A DNA stretch of 10,211 nucleotides. Source: an uncultured Sphingomonas sp. (GTDB taxonomy: Bacteria; Pseudomonadota; Alphaproteobacteria; Sphingomonadales; Sphingomonadaceae). Each line of letters starts with the position of its first letter. Within the stretch, counting starts at the first letter, position 1. Under the pieces are notes generated by a model. It saw only the letters and a program-made list of their open reading frames with translations. It did not search any database and was not told where the DNA came from. The DNA is taken from the NCBI RefSeq assembly GCF_946478955.1, contig NZ_CAMLDL010000034.1:1-10211 (forward strand), given 5' to 3'. Positions 1 through 7,932 of the stretch are shown piece after piece. A program made the position numbers and the translations under genes.

Positions 1-309
1 GACCATGTCGGCGACGTCGCGCGCGCCGTCCTTGACGTTCTCCAGCACCGTCTTGCTCTCGTCGAGCGTCGGCTCCTGCGCCAGATACCCAACCGTGATA
101 TTCTCGCCGGGCCATGCTTCGCCCGTGAAATCGGTATCGAGACCGGCCATGATCTTGATCAGGGTCGACTTACCAACGCCGTTCGGGCCGACAATGCCAA
201 TCTTCGCACCTTGGTAAAACTGCAAGTTGATGTTGCTGAGCACCGGCTTTTGCGCACCGGGGAAGGACTTGGTCATGCCCTTCATGACGAAAGCATATTG
301 AGCGGCCAT
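1..309 (-). CDS. ettA: Energy-dependent translational throttle protein EttA (ABC-F ATPase), N-terminal part
   Basis: This is the first 103 codons of an ABC-F family ATPase, read from ATG at 309 and cut by the left window edge. The protein begins MAAQYAFVMKGMTKSFPG and has a Walker A motif (GPNGVGKST, residues 41-49) in the first ABC domain. The stretch GEAWPGENITVGYLAQEPTL after it is close to the same region of E. coli EttA. EttA proteins are cytosolic, have two ABC domains and no membrane domain. They bind the ribosomal E site and tune early elongation according to the ATP/ADP ratio. A GAGGA element lies about 10 bases before the ATG. The 75-base gap to the acyl-CoA ligase shows only weak promoter-like sequence. 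The second ABC domain lies outside the window, so another ABC-F subfamily is possible, but the N-terminus favours EttA. Confidence 0.87.
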   Translation of the reverse strand, partial: MAAQYAFVMKGMTKSFPGAQKPVLSNINLQFYQGAKIGIVGPNGVGKSTLIKIMAGLDTDFTGEAWPGENITVGYLAQEPTLDESKTVLENVKDGARDVADMV

Positions 310-384
310 GGGGTCGCGGTTCCTCGCAAATATGAATGAAGTTGGCTCGCCACTTAAGGGCTGGCGCGCCGTTAATCCAGTGCC

Positions 385-2022
<1,638 letters not shown>

Positions 2023-2117
2023 ACACCTCTCCCGTGCGTTGATGTTCCTGAGCCGATGGGGAGAGTGCCGCGCGGCGGCAGTAGAAACAAGCTGAAAAAT
2101 CCGCCATTTAACGCAGG

Positions 2118-2441
2118 TTAAAAGGGCATTTTGAAGCCCGGCGGAAGCGAAAGGCCCGCCGTCATGGATTTCATCTGCTCGCCGGCCGCAACATCGGCCT
2201 TTGCCCGTGCATCATTTATCGCTGCGGCAATCAGGTCTTCCAGCATCGCCTTTTCGTCGACGGCGACCAAACTATCGTCAATCGACACTCCGAGGATGCG
2301 GCCCTTGGCAGTTGCCTTGATCTTCACGAGGCCACCGCCCGAAACGCCCTCAACCTCGACCTTTTCCAATTCGTCTTGGGCCTGGGCGAGCTGGGCCTGG
2401 GCGGCTTCAGCCATTTTCATAATGTCGTCGAGGCTTGGCAT
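2118..2441 (-). CDS. ybaB: YbaB/EbfC family nucleoid-associated protein
   Basis: A 107-residue protein of the YbaB/EbfC family, small dimeric DNA-binding proteins that coat the nucleoid and are usually encoded just after dnaX. It shows the family layout: an N-terminal helix (MPSLDDIMKMAEAAQAQLAQ), the conserved core VEVEGVSGGGLVKIKATAKG (about residues 28-47), then a helix around the AAINDARAKAD stretch, and a C-terminal LPPGFKMPF tail typical of alphaproteobacterial members. The ATG at 2441 is chosen because AGAAGGAAG lies six bases upstream. A TTG seven codons earlier lies inside dnaX and is not needed. The start is one base after the dnaX TGA, so the two are probably translated together. 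DNA binding and a link to DNA repair are family knowledge, not visible here. Confidence 0.94.
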   Translation of the reverse strand: MPSLDDIMKMAEAAQAQLAQAQDELEKVEVEGVSGGGLVKIKATAKGRILGVSIDDSLVAVDEKAMLEDLIAAAINDARAKADVAAGEQMKSMTAGLSLPPGFKMPF

Positions 2442-2442
2442 G

Positions 2443-4083
2443 TCAGGCTTCCTTCTGTTCAATATCTTCCAAGGTGGCGTCCGGAAATGCCGTCATCAAG
2501 GCCTTCACGGCGGGTTCTTCCAACACCGCTGCACGCATCTGTTCCTCTGCCATGACTTCCTGCTGCTGAAGTGATGGTGCGCCGCCTTCGTCGGTAAGCC
2601 GCACTTCCCAATGGACGCCGGTCGCCTCCTTCGCCGCCGCAGCGAGTTCGCGTGTAAAATCGGCGCCGATCGGACCTAAGGGTTTGAGGGTGAGTTTGCC
2701 AGATTCAAATCCGACCAGGCCCACTTGGTCGCGCAGCTGAATTCCCAGCATTTGTCGGCCATTGGCCTCAATTGCTTCGACGAATTTTACGAAGCTCTCC
2801 GGTGGCTTTGGCCCCGCCGGAGCAAGTTCTGCATTGGAAACGGGATCGGCCTGTATCGTCGCGCCGCCGCCGCCCGCAAGGGCCGCCAACGAAGACGGAT
2901 CGGGCATATCCGCCGCGTGGATAAGGCGGAGCAACGCCATCGTCGCCGCCTCATGGGGGTCGGGGGCAATGGCCACGTCCTGAACGCCCTTGAGCAGCAA
3001 TTGCCAAAGTCGGTGAATGTTGCCCCAGCTTAAGCGGATCGCCAGATCTGCGGCGGCCTCACGTTCCTCGACGGATTGGAGCATATCGCTCTTCGCGCCA
3101 GCCTTCGAGCGGGTTACGGCATGGAGCGATTCCATCAAACCGCGCAGCAGTGAATTGGGCTCCACGCCCAACGCATGTGCCTCGTCGAGCTGTGCTAGGG
3201 TTCCCGCCGCATCGCCTTCCAAAAGTGACGTCAACATCCGCCGAATTCGCCCGCGGTCAGCCTGGCCCAACATGTCGCGGACCTGATCTGCCGTCACTTT
3301 GCCTTCGCCATGCGAAATAGCCTGGTCAAGAATGGACAGGCCATCGCGGGCCGATCCTTCGGCGGCGCGGGCAATCGCCTGCAATGCCTCATCCTCGACC
3401 TCAACCCCCTCTTGCGCTGACACATCAGCAAAATGCGCGGCCAACTTTTCCGCGGGAATGCGGCGTAGGTCGAACCGTTGACAGCGCGACAGCACGGTTA
3501 CGGGGACTTTATTTACTTCCGTCGTAGCGAACAGGAACTTCACATGCTCAGGCGGCTCCTCAAGTGTCTTCAGCAATGCATTGAAAGCACTCTTAGAAAG
3601 CATATGAACTTCGTCGATGATGTAGATTTTGAAGCGCGCTGACACGGCCGAATAGCGCACCGCCTCAATGATCTCGCGAACGTCGTCGACACCGGTATGA
3701 CTCGCCGCGTCCATTTCAACGACGTCAATGTGACGCCCTTCGGCAATTGCCTTGCACGGTTCGCAGATGCCGCATGGCGTAATGGTTGGTCCGCCAAGCC
3801 CGTCCGGGCCTATGCAGTTCAGTGCCTTTGCAACGAGGCGCGCGGTGGAGGTTTTCCCGACCCCGCGAACCCCAGTCAGCAAGAATGCGTGAGCGATGCG
3901 ATTGCGGTCAATGGCATTGGCCAGCGTCTGAACCATCGCGTTCTGGCCGATCAACTCGGCGAAGGTCTGAGGACGGTATTTGCGGGCAAGCACACGGTAC
4001 GGAGACGCGCCGACAGGCTTCGGCGCCACCTCAGGCAGGTCGAGGCCAAGGCCCGGTTCTTCGTTCACCGATTCGTCGTTCAT
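2443..4083 (-). CDS. dnaX: DNA polymerase III subunit gamma/tau (clamp loader ATPase)
   Basis: A 546-residue clamp-loader ATPase that helps load the beta sliding clamp and, through its tau part, links the polymerase cores to the helicase. The N-terminal AAA+ module is complete: Walker A GVRGVGKTS (71-79), four zinc-binding cysteines (C90, C104, C107, C110), Walker B IYIIDEVHML with D157/E158, sensor 1 around FATTE (185-189) and the arginine-finger motif SRC (199-201). After domain III the C-terminal part is short compared with the 643-residue E. coli tau, as in other alphaproteobacteria, and ends in the helical stretch VKALMTAFPDATLEDIE. No run of six or more A residues is seen on the coding strand, so an E. 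coli-type slippery frameshift giving gamma is not evident. The ATG at 4083 has no clear Shine-Dalgarno sequence. The SRP RNA lies upstream and ybaB one base downstream. Confidence 0.97.
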   Translation of the reverse strand: MNDESVNEEPGLGLDLPEVAPKPVGASPYRVLARKYRPQTFAELIGQNAMVQTLANAIDRNRIAHAFLLTGVRGVGKTSTARLVAKALNCIGPDGLGGPTITPCGICEPCKAIAEGRHIDVVEMDAASHTGVDDVREIIEAVRYSAVSARFKIYIIDEVHMLSKSAFNALLKTLEEPPEHVKFLFATTEVNKVPVTVLSRCQRFDLRRIPAEKLAAHFADVSAQEGVEVEDEALQAIARAAEGSARDGLSILDQAISHGEGKVTADQVRDMLGQADRGRIRRMLTSLLEGDAAGTLAQLDEAHALGVEPNSLLRGLMESLHAVTRSKAGAKSDMLQSVEEREAAADLAIRLSWGNIHRLWQLLLKGVQDVAIAPDPHEAATMALLRLIHAADMPDPSSLAALAGGGGATIQADPVSNAELAPAGPKPPESFVKFVEAIEANGRQMLGIQLRDQVGLVGFESGKLTLKPLGPIGADFTRELAAAAKEATGVHWEVRLTDEGGAPSLQQQEVMAEEQMRAAVLEEPAVKALMTAFPDATLEDIEQKEA

Positions 4084-4112
4084 ATGGCAAGGATTAGGCG
4101 GTCGACGCCGTC

Positions 4113-4135
4113 ATTGCGAGCATTTGCGACGCAAT
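4113..4135. repeat. REP-like intergenic palindrome (ATTGCG...CGCAAT)
   Basis: Six-base inverted arms ATTGCG (4113-4118) and CGCAAT (4130-4135) flank an 11-base centre. With its flanks, GTCATTGCGAG and CGCAATCCAGG, it matches from memory the dispersed palindromic repeat seen in many proteobacterial genomes that often reads as spurious SLRAS..QS peptides. It lies about 30 bases upstream of the dnaX start and could form a hairpin in the dnaX leader if transcription comes from the SRP RNA side. Copy number in this genome cannot be judged from one window. Confidence 0.5.
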
Positions 4136-4225
4136 CCAGGATTGACACCGCTGCGGAGTAAATCCGCGCCGTCAGGCGGGCTGCGCGCGCTGGGCGCGCC
4201 TTGAAATCTCTACGCGCTGCGCCCC

Positions 4226-4240
4226 GATTGCCAGGCAATC
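4226..4240. repeat. 15-base palindrome (GATTGCC-A-GGCAATC) downstream of the SRP RNA
   Basis: Two perfect 7-base arms meet around a single base. As RNA it would fold as a 5-pair stem with a 5-base loop. It begins about 28 bases past the 3' end of the SRP RNA. No T-run follows on the minus strand, so it is not a classic intrinsic terminator. It could be a processing or stability hairpin, a protein site, or part of the repeat material in this interval. The surrounding sequence 4136-4225 is GC-rich with imperfect GCGC repeats and no supported gene. Confidence 0.4.
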
Positions 4241-4267
4241 GTTCCGCTGCGTTCGGATTTTAGATGA

Positions 4268-4362
4268 AGGTGGAAGCCGGCGACCCGATGCGAAATCGTT
4301 GTGGCTGCTTCCTTCCGGACCTGACCAGGTTGGCGACAACACCGCCCACCGACTTCCGTGGC
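4268..4362 (-). ncRNA. ffs: Signal recognition particle RNA, small bacterial type (4.5S RNA)
   Basis: The minus strand carries the SRP RNA domain IV signature CAGGTCCGGAAGGAAGCAGC (complement within about 4303-4329), with the GGAA tetraloop and internal loop bases that bind Ffh. The remote arms pair as expected for the short hairpin form: GGAAGTCGGTG at the 5' side (from 4357) pairs over 11 positions, including G-U pairs, with CGCCGGCTTCC at the 3' side (ending at 4272). With Ffh and FtsY this RNA targets nascent inner-membrane proteins. The ends are estimated from the helix and may be off by several bases. It sits on the same strand as dnaX and ybaB, an order also found in Firmicutes (scr-dnaX-yaaK). 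Confidence 0.93.
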
Positions 4363-4364
4363 GG

Positions 4365-4393
4365 CATATGGCGATCAACGCGCGTCCGCGCAA
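4365..4393 (-). promoter_or_regulatory. Candidate sigma-70 promoter for the SRP RNA
   Basis: On the minus strand TTGCGC (4393-4388) and CATATG (4370-4365) are separated by 17 bases. The start expected seven or so bases further on falls near 4357-4359, which matches the 5' end deduced from the SRP RNA helix. Both hexamers are imperfect matches, so the support comes mainly from position. The spacer contains a small inverted repeat, GCGCG/CGCGC. Confidence 0.42.
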
Positions 4394-4409
4394 GGATTAT
4401 TGAGCGAAT

Positions 4410-4742
4410 TCAGCGGTCGAGATTGTAGGCAGCGCCGGGCATTCGGACCGTTAATGTGCCAAGATCGTCACTCAGCCGGATCTGGCATGCCAACCGCGAC
4501 GTTCGCGTGACGTGGGCGGCGAGGTCAAGCAGGTCATCTTCTTCGTCACTGGCAACCGGCAAGCGAGCGAAATCCTCTTTCGACAATATGACATGGCAAG
4601 TGGAACAGGCCATTGCACCTTCGCACGACCCTTCTAGCGGTTGACCGTTTGCCTGCGCCACATCGAGCAGAATGGCCCCGTCAGCCGCCACCACTTCCCG
4701 GTCGAGATCACCATCGGGTTTCAAGAAGCGAACGCGGATCAT
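4410..4742 (-). CDS. fdx: [2Fe-2S] ferredoxin, adrenodoxin/Isc type
   Basis: A 110-residue plant/vertebrate-fold ferredoxin. The cluster ligands are C40, C46 and C49 in GSCEGAMACSTCHVI, with the fourth at C86 in RLACQI. This is the C-X5-C-X2-C-X36-C spacing of adrenodoxin-like ferredoxins that give electrons to Fe-S assembly or to monooxygenases. An acidic stretch, SDEEDDLLDLA (65-75), matches the partner-binding helix of this class. The ATG at 4742 overlaps the TGA of the upstream cysteine desulfurase as ATGA. A GTG three codons earlier is less likely. The third place in an operon with two cysteine desulfurases argues for a role in Fe-S cluster biogenesis, as for Fdx of the isc system. A P450 partner is the alternative, but none is encoded here. 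Confidence 0.91.
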   Translation of the reverse strand: MIRVRFLKPDGDLDREVVAADGAILLDVAQANGQPLEGSCEGAMACSTCHVILSKEDFARLPVASDEEDDLLDLAAHVTRTSRLACQIRLSDDLGTLTVRMPGAAYNLDR

Positions 4743-5851
4743 GCCGCCCACTCGCGCTGCTCGCGCGCCGTGCGGGCGATGTGGCGGCAGGCGGATTGCA
4801 ATTCGGCCTCGCCCGTGTAGCGTCCAAAGCCGAGGCGTATTGACGATCTCGCTTCCTTATCGGTCAAACCCAACGCCCGAAGCACATGGCTAGGCCGGCC
4901 GCTGCCCGATGCGCAGGCGGAGCCGAGCGAGAAAGCCAGATTGCGCAGATCAGACATCAATCGCGCAGCGTCGAGGCCTTCGTAACGAACGTTTAGATTG
5001 CCGTGGTAGCGATAATTCGCGTCACCATTGATAGTCCAGCCTTCGCCGAGGTTTTCGAGCGCAACTTCCCATAATCTCTCAACATGGCCATGGTCGCGGG
5101 CGCGGCGGTGAATGGCGATTTCCGCCGCTTCACCCAGCCCCACGCAAAGCGTTGGTGACAAGGTCCCGGAGCGTAGCCCCTCCTCTTGTCCTCCGCCATG
5201 GATAAGGGGCCGGGGTTCATTGCCGCGGCGCATCCACAGGCCGCCGACACCCTTCGGCCCATGGATCTTATGGGCGGAAATTGCGATCAAGTCCGGGCCG
5301 AGCGGAATATCCATCCGGCCGAATCCCTGCACGGCATCGCACAGCATTACCGCCCCCGCCTCATGCGCCATGGCAGACAGCTCAGTGATTGGCTGGACCA
5401 CGCCAATCTCATTATTGACCAGCATCCCCGCGACCAAGGCCGTTGATCGGTCGATGGCGTAGTCAGCTTCGGTCATGTCGACGAAGCCTTCGCGGCTCAC
5501 CGGCAATTTGACTAGTTGATAGCCCTGATTTTCCAGCCAATCGCAGGTGTCGAGTACCGCGGCATGTTCGGTGGCAATCGTGACAATCTTGCGGCGTTCC
5601 GACCGCTCCAGCGTCCCCCGAATTGCCCAGTTGATCGCCTCCGTCGCGCCACTTGTGAAGGCGAAGCGGCCTTCATCATGGCCGATGGCGGTCAAGACCT
5701 GGTCGCGGGCATGCTCAATCGCCGCTGCCGCCTCTCGTCCCCAGCGAGAGGGGCTGTGTGGATTGGCATAATTATCCTCCAACCATGGCCGCATCGCCGC
5801 CACCACTTCGGGCGCGGGGGGTGTGGTCGCCTGGTAGTCGAGGTAGATCAT
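4739..5851 (-). CDS. Cysteine desulfurase, NifS/IscS-like (operon copy 2)
   Basis: A 370-residue fold-type I PLP enzyme that takes sulfur from L-cysteine as a protein persulfide and releases alanine. It begins at the conserved IYLDYQATTPP. The catalytic histidine is H96 (ATEHAAVL), the PLP lysine K195 (SAHKIHGPKG), and the persulfide cysteine C313 in the loop GSACASGSGRPSHVL. GGGQEEGLRSGT (219-230) is the usual phosphate-binding and substrate region. All key residues are intact, so it should be active. The ATG at 5851 overlaps the stop of the first desulfurase (ATGA), and its own stop overlaps the ferredoxin start in the same way. The copies share the family motifs but differ clearly elsewhere, so this is not a recent duplication. 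Whether it feeds a scaffold or tRNA thiolation cannot be decided here. Confidence 0.93.
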   Translation of the reverse strand: MIYLDYQATTPPAPEVVAAMRPWLEDNYANPHSPSRWGREAAAAIEHARDQVLTAIGHDEGRFAFTSGATEAINWAIRGTLERSERRKIVTIATEHAAVLDTCDWLENQGYQLVKLPVSREGFVDMTEADYAIDRSTALVAGMLVNNEIGVVQPITELSAMAHEAGAVMLCDAVQGFGRMDIPLGPDLIAISAHKIHGPKGVGGLWMRRGNEPRPLIHGGGQEEGLRSGTLSPTLCVGLGEAAEIAIHRRARDHGHVERLWEVALENLGEGWTINGDANYRYHGNLNVRYEGLDAARLMSDLRNLAFSLGSACASGSGRPSHVLRALGLTDKEARSSIRLGFGRYTGEAELQSACRHIARTAREQREWAA

Positions 5852-6924
5852 GCCGCCTTGCTGGTATTCAGGCGCTCTGCAATTCGGCGGAACTCGCCCA
5901 GGAAAGCGTCGATATCGGCGTCGCTTGTCTCCGGACCGAAGCTGAGGCGCAGGAAACCGCCGCTTATATCCTCAGGCAGGTTCATGGCCGCAAGCACATG
6001 ACTCGCCTTGGCCTTGCCGGACGAGCAGGCGCTCCCCGCCGACACAGCAATTCCTGCAAGATCAAGCTGGATCAGCATCGACGCGCTGGTCCCACCCGGA
6101 AGTGAGATAGCGCCGATGGTGGGCACGCGCGGTGCGTCTTCGGCAATAATGACACCGCCGGCGGCCTTCACACCTTCTTCCACCTTCGTCCGAAGCACGG
6201 CCATGCGCTCCATATCGTAGGGTTTGGCCGCCAGCGCAGCGGCGAAACTGAGCGCGCTCGGCACATCTTGCGTACCGCGACGATAGCCCTTCTCTTGCCC
6301 GCCGCCACAAGCGTGAAGCGTCGATAGATCCTTCACCAGCAGAGCGCCAATGCCCGGCGGCCCGCCGAGCTTGTGCGCGCAAATCGCGATGAAATCGGCA
6401 TCGGGCAACGGCAACTTCGACGCGCCCTGAGCGCAATCGGCGAGCAGAAGTGAACCGGCGCCGCGAACAATGTCGGCAATCCGGTCCATCGGCTGGACCA
6501 CGCCCGTTTCATTATTCACCTGTTGAATGGCGACCAGTGCTGGGCCTGCCGTAAGAGCGGCCGCTAGGGCGGCCTCATCGATCAGCCCATTTTCATGGAC
6601 TGGAAGGACGATCGCCTCACCACCCATCGCATAGGGCACGATCGCGTGCTCGGTCGACCCGTAGATTCGGCCATCAGGGGTCGCGCAGCGTCCGGCAAGC
6701 TCGACAGATTCACTGGCGCCGCTGGTGAAAATGACGTCATGGCGCCAGCCTAGCGCCTCCTTGATCGATTCCCGTGCCTCTTCCAGTAACGCTCGCGCGC
6801 ATCGGCCCTCGTTATGCGGTGAATTGGGGTTGGCCCAACCTTCCAGGCCGCGCTGAAACGCGTCGCGGGCCTGCGTAATAACGGGGGTCGTCGATGCATG
6901 GTCGAGATAGATACGGGTCGTCAC
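5848..6924 (-). CDS. Cysteine desulfurase family protein (operon copy 1)
   Basis: First gene of a three-gene operon and a PLP-dependent NifS/IscS-like enzyme of 358 residues from the chosen start. The start is GTG at 6924, giving MTTRIYLDHASTTPV. AAGGA lies six bases upstream, and the family N-terminus begins right there. A GTG at 6996 would add 24 unlike residues and run into the promoter palindrome. The key residues are H93 (STEHAIVP), the PLP lysine K185 (CAHKLGGPPG), GGGQEKGYRRGT, and the persulfide cysteine C300 in GSACSSGKAKASHVL. The fold and catalytic set are complete. The protein is some 40 residues shorter than E. coli IscS and lacks an IscS-like C-terminal extension. It may supply sulfur to a distinct acceptor from copy 2, or the two may pair; both ideas are inference. 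Confidence 0.91.
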   Translation of the reverse strand: MTTRIYLDHASTTPVITQARDAFQRGLEGWANPNSPHNEGRCARALLEEARESIKEALGWRHDVIFTSGASESVELAGRCATPDGRIYGSTEHAIVPYAMGGEAIVLPVHENGLIDEAALAAALTAGPALVAIQQVNNETGVVQPMDRIADIVRGAGSLLLADCAQGASKLPLPDADFIAICAHKLGGPPGIGALLVKDLSTLHACGGGQEKGYRRGTQDVPSALSFAAALAAKPYDMERMAVLRTKVEEGVKAAGGVIIAEDAPRVPTIGAISLPGGTSASMLIQLDLAGIAVSAGSACSSGKAKASHVLAAMNLPEDISGGFLRLSFGPETSDADIDAFLGEFRRIAERLNTSKAA

Positions 6925-6947
6925 GCTTAATCCTTCGAATCCTGCCG

Positions 6948-6975
6948 TTGCCAGAGTGCGAGCCCACCCTATATA
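6948..6975 (+). promoter_or_regulatory. Candidate sigma-70 promoter of the alpha/beta hydrolase
   Basis: TTGCCA (6948-6953) and TATATA (6970-6975) are spaced by 16 bases on the plus strand. This predicts a start near 6982 and a leader of about 60 bases. The -10 box is the centre of the 14-base palindrome, so a protein bound there would block this promoter. Confidence 0.4.
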
Positions 6976-6979
6976 GGGT
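6966..6979. promoter_or_regulatory. Perfect 14-base palindrome ACCCTATATAGGGT between divergent genes, likely operator/promoter core
   Basis: The palindrome lies 41 bases before the GTG of the desulfurase operon and 61 bases before the ATG of the hydrolase. Its centre TATATA can serve as a -10 box in either direction. The half CACCCTAT occurs again at 7007-7014, 42 bases away, close to four helical turns. It does not match the IscR or RirA site patterns I know. The symmetry suggests a dimeric regulator, but none is encoded in the window. Confidence 0.45.
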
Positions 6980-7040
6980 CCGCACTCGCCGTGCACCCCG
7001 CCACGGCACCCTATTCTTAAGCGTCCAGTAGCGAGCGACC

Positions 7041-7697
7041 ATGCCCGAAGTGATTTTCCCCGGACCCGAAGGCCGTCTTGAAGGCCGGTTTACCCCTGGT
7101 CCGCGTCCGCGCGCGCCCGTCGCGCTGATCCTGCATAGCCATCCGCAGGCCGGCGGGACGATGAACAACAAGATCGTCCAGCTGCTGCACAAGGACTTTG
7201 TCCGTCGCGGCTTTGCAACACTGCGCTTTAACTTCCGCGGTGTCGGCAAGAGCCAAGGCACGTTTGACAACGGCATTGGCGAACTGTCTGACGCAGCGAG
7301 CGCGCTCGACTGGGTTCAGCAGATCCACCCTGAGGCAGAAGTAACCTGGGTCGCCGGTGTCAGCTTTGGTGCATGGATCGGCATGCAATTGTTGATGCGT
7401 CGCCCCGAAATCCGAGGCTTCATCTCGATCGCGCCGCCCGCCAACATGTACGATTTCAGCTTCCTCGCCCCCTGCCCGGCTAGCGGCATCATCATCCAGG
7501 GGGACAGCGACGAAGTCGTAACGCCTGGCGCCGTTCAGAAGCTGGTCGATAAGCTCCGTACACAGCGGCACATCACCATCGCCCACGACACTATCCCGGG
7601 CGCGAACCATTTCTTCGCCAATGAACTCGACCTGTTGATGAAGTCGGTCGACGATTACCTGGATTATCGACTCGATCCGAGCTGCCCGATCCGCTGA
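7041..7697 (+). CDS. Alpha/beta hydrolase (COG2945-like serine hydrolase)
   Basis: A 218-residue single-domain alpha/beta hydrolase with no signal peptide. LHSHPQAGGTMNNKIV (31-46) is the oxyanion-hole region typical of the COG2945 group. The nucleophile is S108 in GVSFGAWIG, the probable acid D157 in GDSDEVV, and the histidine H190 in GANHFF. RFNFRGVGKSQG (62-73) is also typical of the group. Substrates of this family are mostly unknown; some members are carboxylesterases. It is transcribed away from the desulfurase operon and shares its 116-base control region. Such hydrolases often sit beside Fe-S assembly genes in alphaproteobacteria (from memory), so a link is possible but unproven. The ATG at 7041 begins a family-typical N-terminus (PEVIFPGPEGRLEG). 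The stop lies four bases from the stop of the convergent membrane-protein gene. Confidence 0.91.
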   Translation: MPEVIFPGPEGRLEGRFTPGPRPRAPVALILHSHPQAGGTMNNKIVQLLHKDFVRRGFATLRFNFRGVGKSQGTFDNGIGELSDAASALDWVQQIHPEAEVTWVAGVSFGAWIGMQLLMRRPEIRGFISIAPPANMYDFSFLAPCPASGIIIQGDSDEVVTPGAVQKLVDKLRTQRHITIAHDTIPGANHFFANELDLLMKSVDDYLDYRLDPSCPIR

Positions 7698-7701
7698 TCC
7701 G

Positions 7702-7896
7702 TCATAACGTCCAGATGAGGACGTTGATGATGAAGACGATCCCGCAGATGACCATTAGAAAACCGCGCTTCCGTTCGGCGCGGTTTTCATTTTTGACGAC
7801 CAACCTGACGCCAAATACCAGCAGCAGCGCGGCCGCAATCATGGTGATCACCACCGCGGACGAAGCAATGTTTCCCAAAACTGGCGCCCCTTTCAC
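7702..7896 (-). CDS. Small two-helix membrane protein, unknown function
   Basis: A 64-residue protein with two predicted membrane segments, about residues 10-34 (rich in A, V, I, L) and 45-64 (FLMVICGIVFIINVLIWTL). They are joined by a charged loop, KNENRAERKRG. By the positive-inside rule the loop is cytoplasmic and both ends face the periplasm. I do not recognise the family. It is not the HIG1 type as far as I can tell. The start is GTG at 7896 with no good Shine-Dalgarno sequence. A TTG six codons in, with AGGGG upstream, is an alternative. Clear membrane character, a stop just four bases from that of the convergent gene, and no competing gene on this stretch support it. The hairpin inside it raises the chance that part of it is only a 3' untranslated region of the hydrolase. 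Confidence 0.6.
   Translation of the reverse strand: MKGAPVLGNIASSAVVITMIAAALLLVFGVRLVVKNENRAERKRGFLMVICGIVFIINVLIWTL
7758..7794 (+). terminator. Intrinsic terminator of the hydrolase transcript, inside the convergent membrane-protein gene
   Basis: GAAAACCGCGC (7758-7768) pairs perfectly over 11 bases with GCGCGGTTTTC (7778-7788) across a 9-base loop, and is followed by ATTTTT (7789-7794) on the plus strand. It lies 60 bases past the hydrolase stop codon. The same DNA encodes the loop between the two helices of the 7702-7896 gene. On the minus strand the T-rich arm gives a weaker terminator. Confidence 0.82.
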
Positions 7897-7932
7897 GGCT
7901 TTTTAACGCTGTCGCGTCCATTGTCGCGCGCG

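Noticed and set aside
2067..2076. GCCGCGCGGC palindrome in the ybaB-ligase gap as a terminator
   Set aside because: It has no T-run after it on the minus strand, and short GC palindromes are expected by chance in this base composition.
3697..4161. Plus-strand frame of 154 codons whose end reads SLRAFATQSRI
   Set aside because: It is antisense to the dnaX start. The end is a translated REP-like repeat, a common source of false proteins.
4172..4393. Minus-strand 73-codon frame between dnaX and the ferredoxin
   Set aside because: It lies across the SRP RNA and its promoter. The RNA explains the conservation of this stretch.
6925..6996. GTG start at 6996 for desulfurase copy 1
   Set aside because: The added 24 residues are unlike the family, cover the palindrome and lack a ribosome-binding site, whereas GTG 6924 has AAGGA at good spacing.
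7017..7610. Minus-strand 197-codon frame
   Set aside because: It is antisense to the alpha/beta hydrolase, which has an intact catalytic triad.
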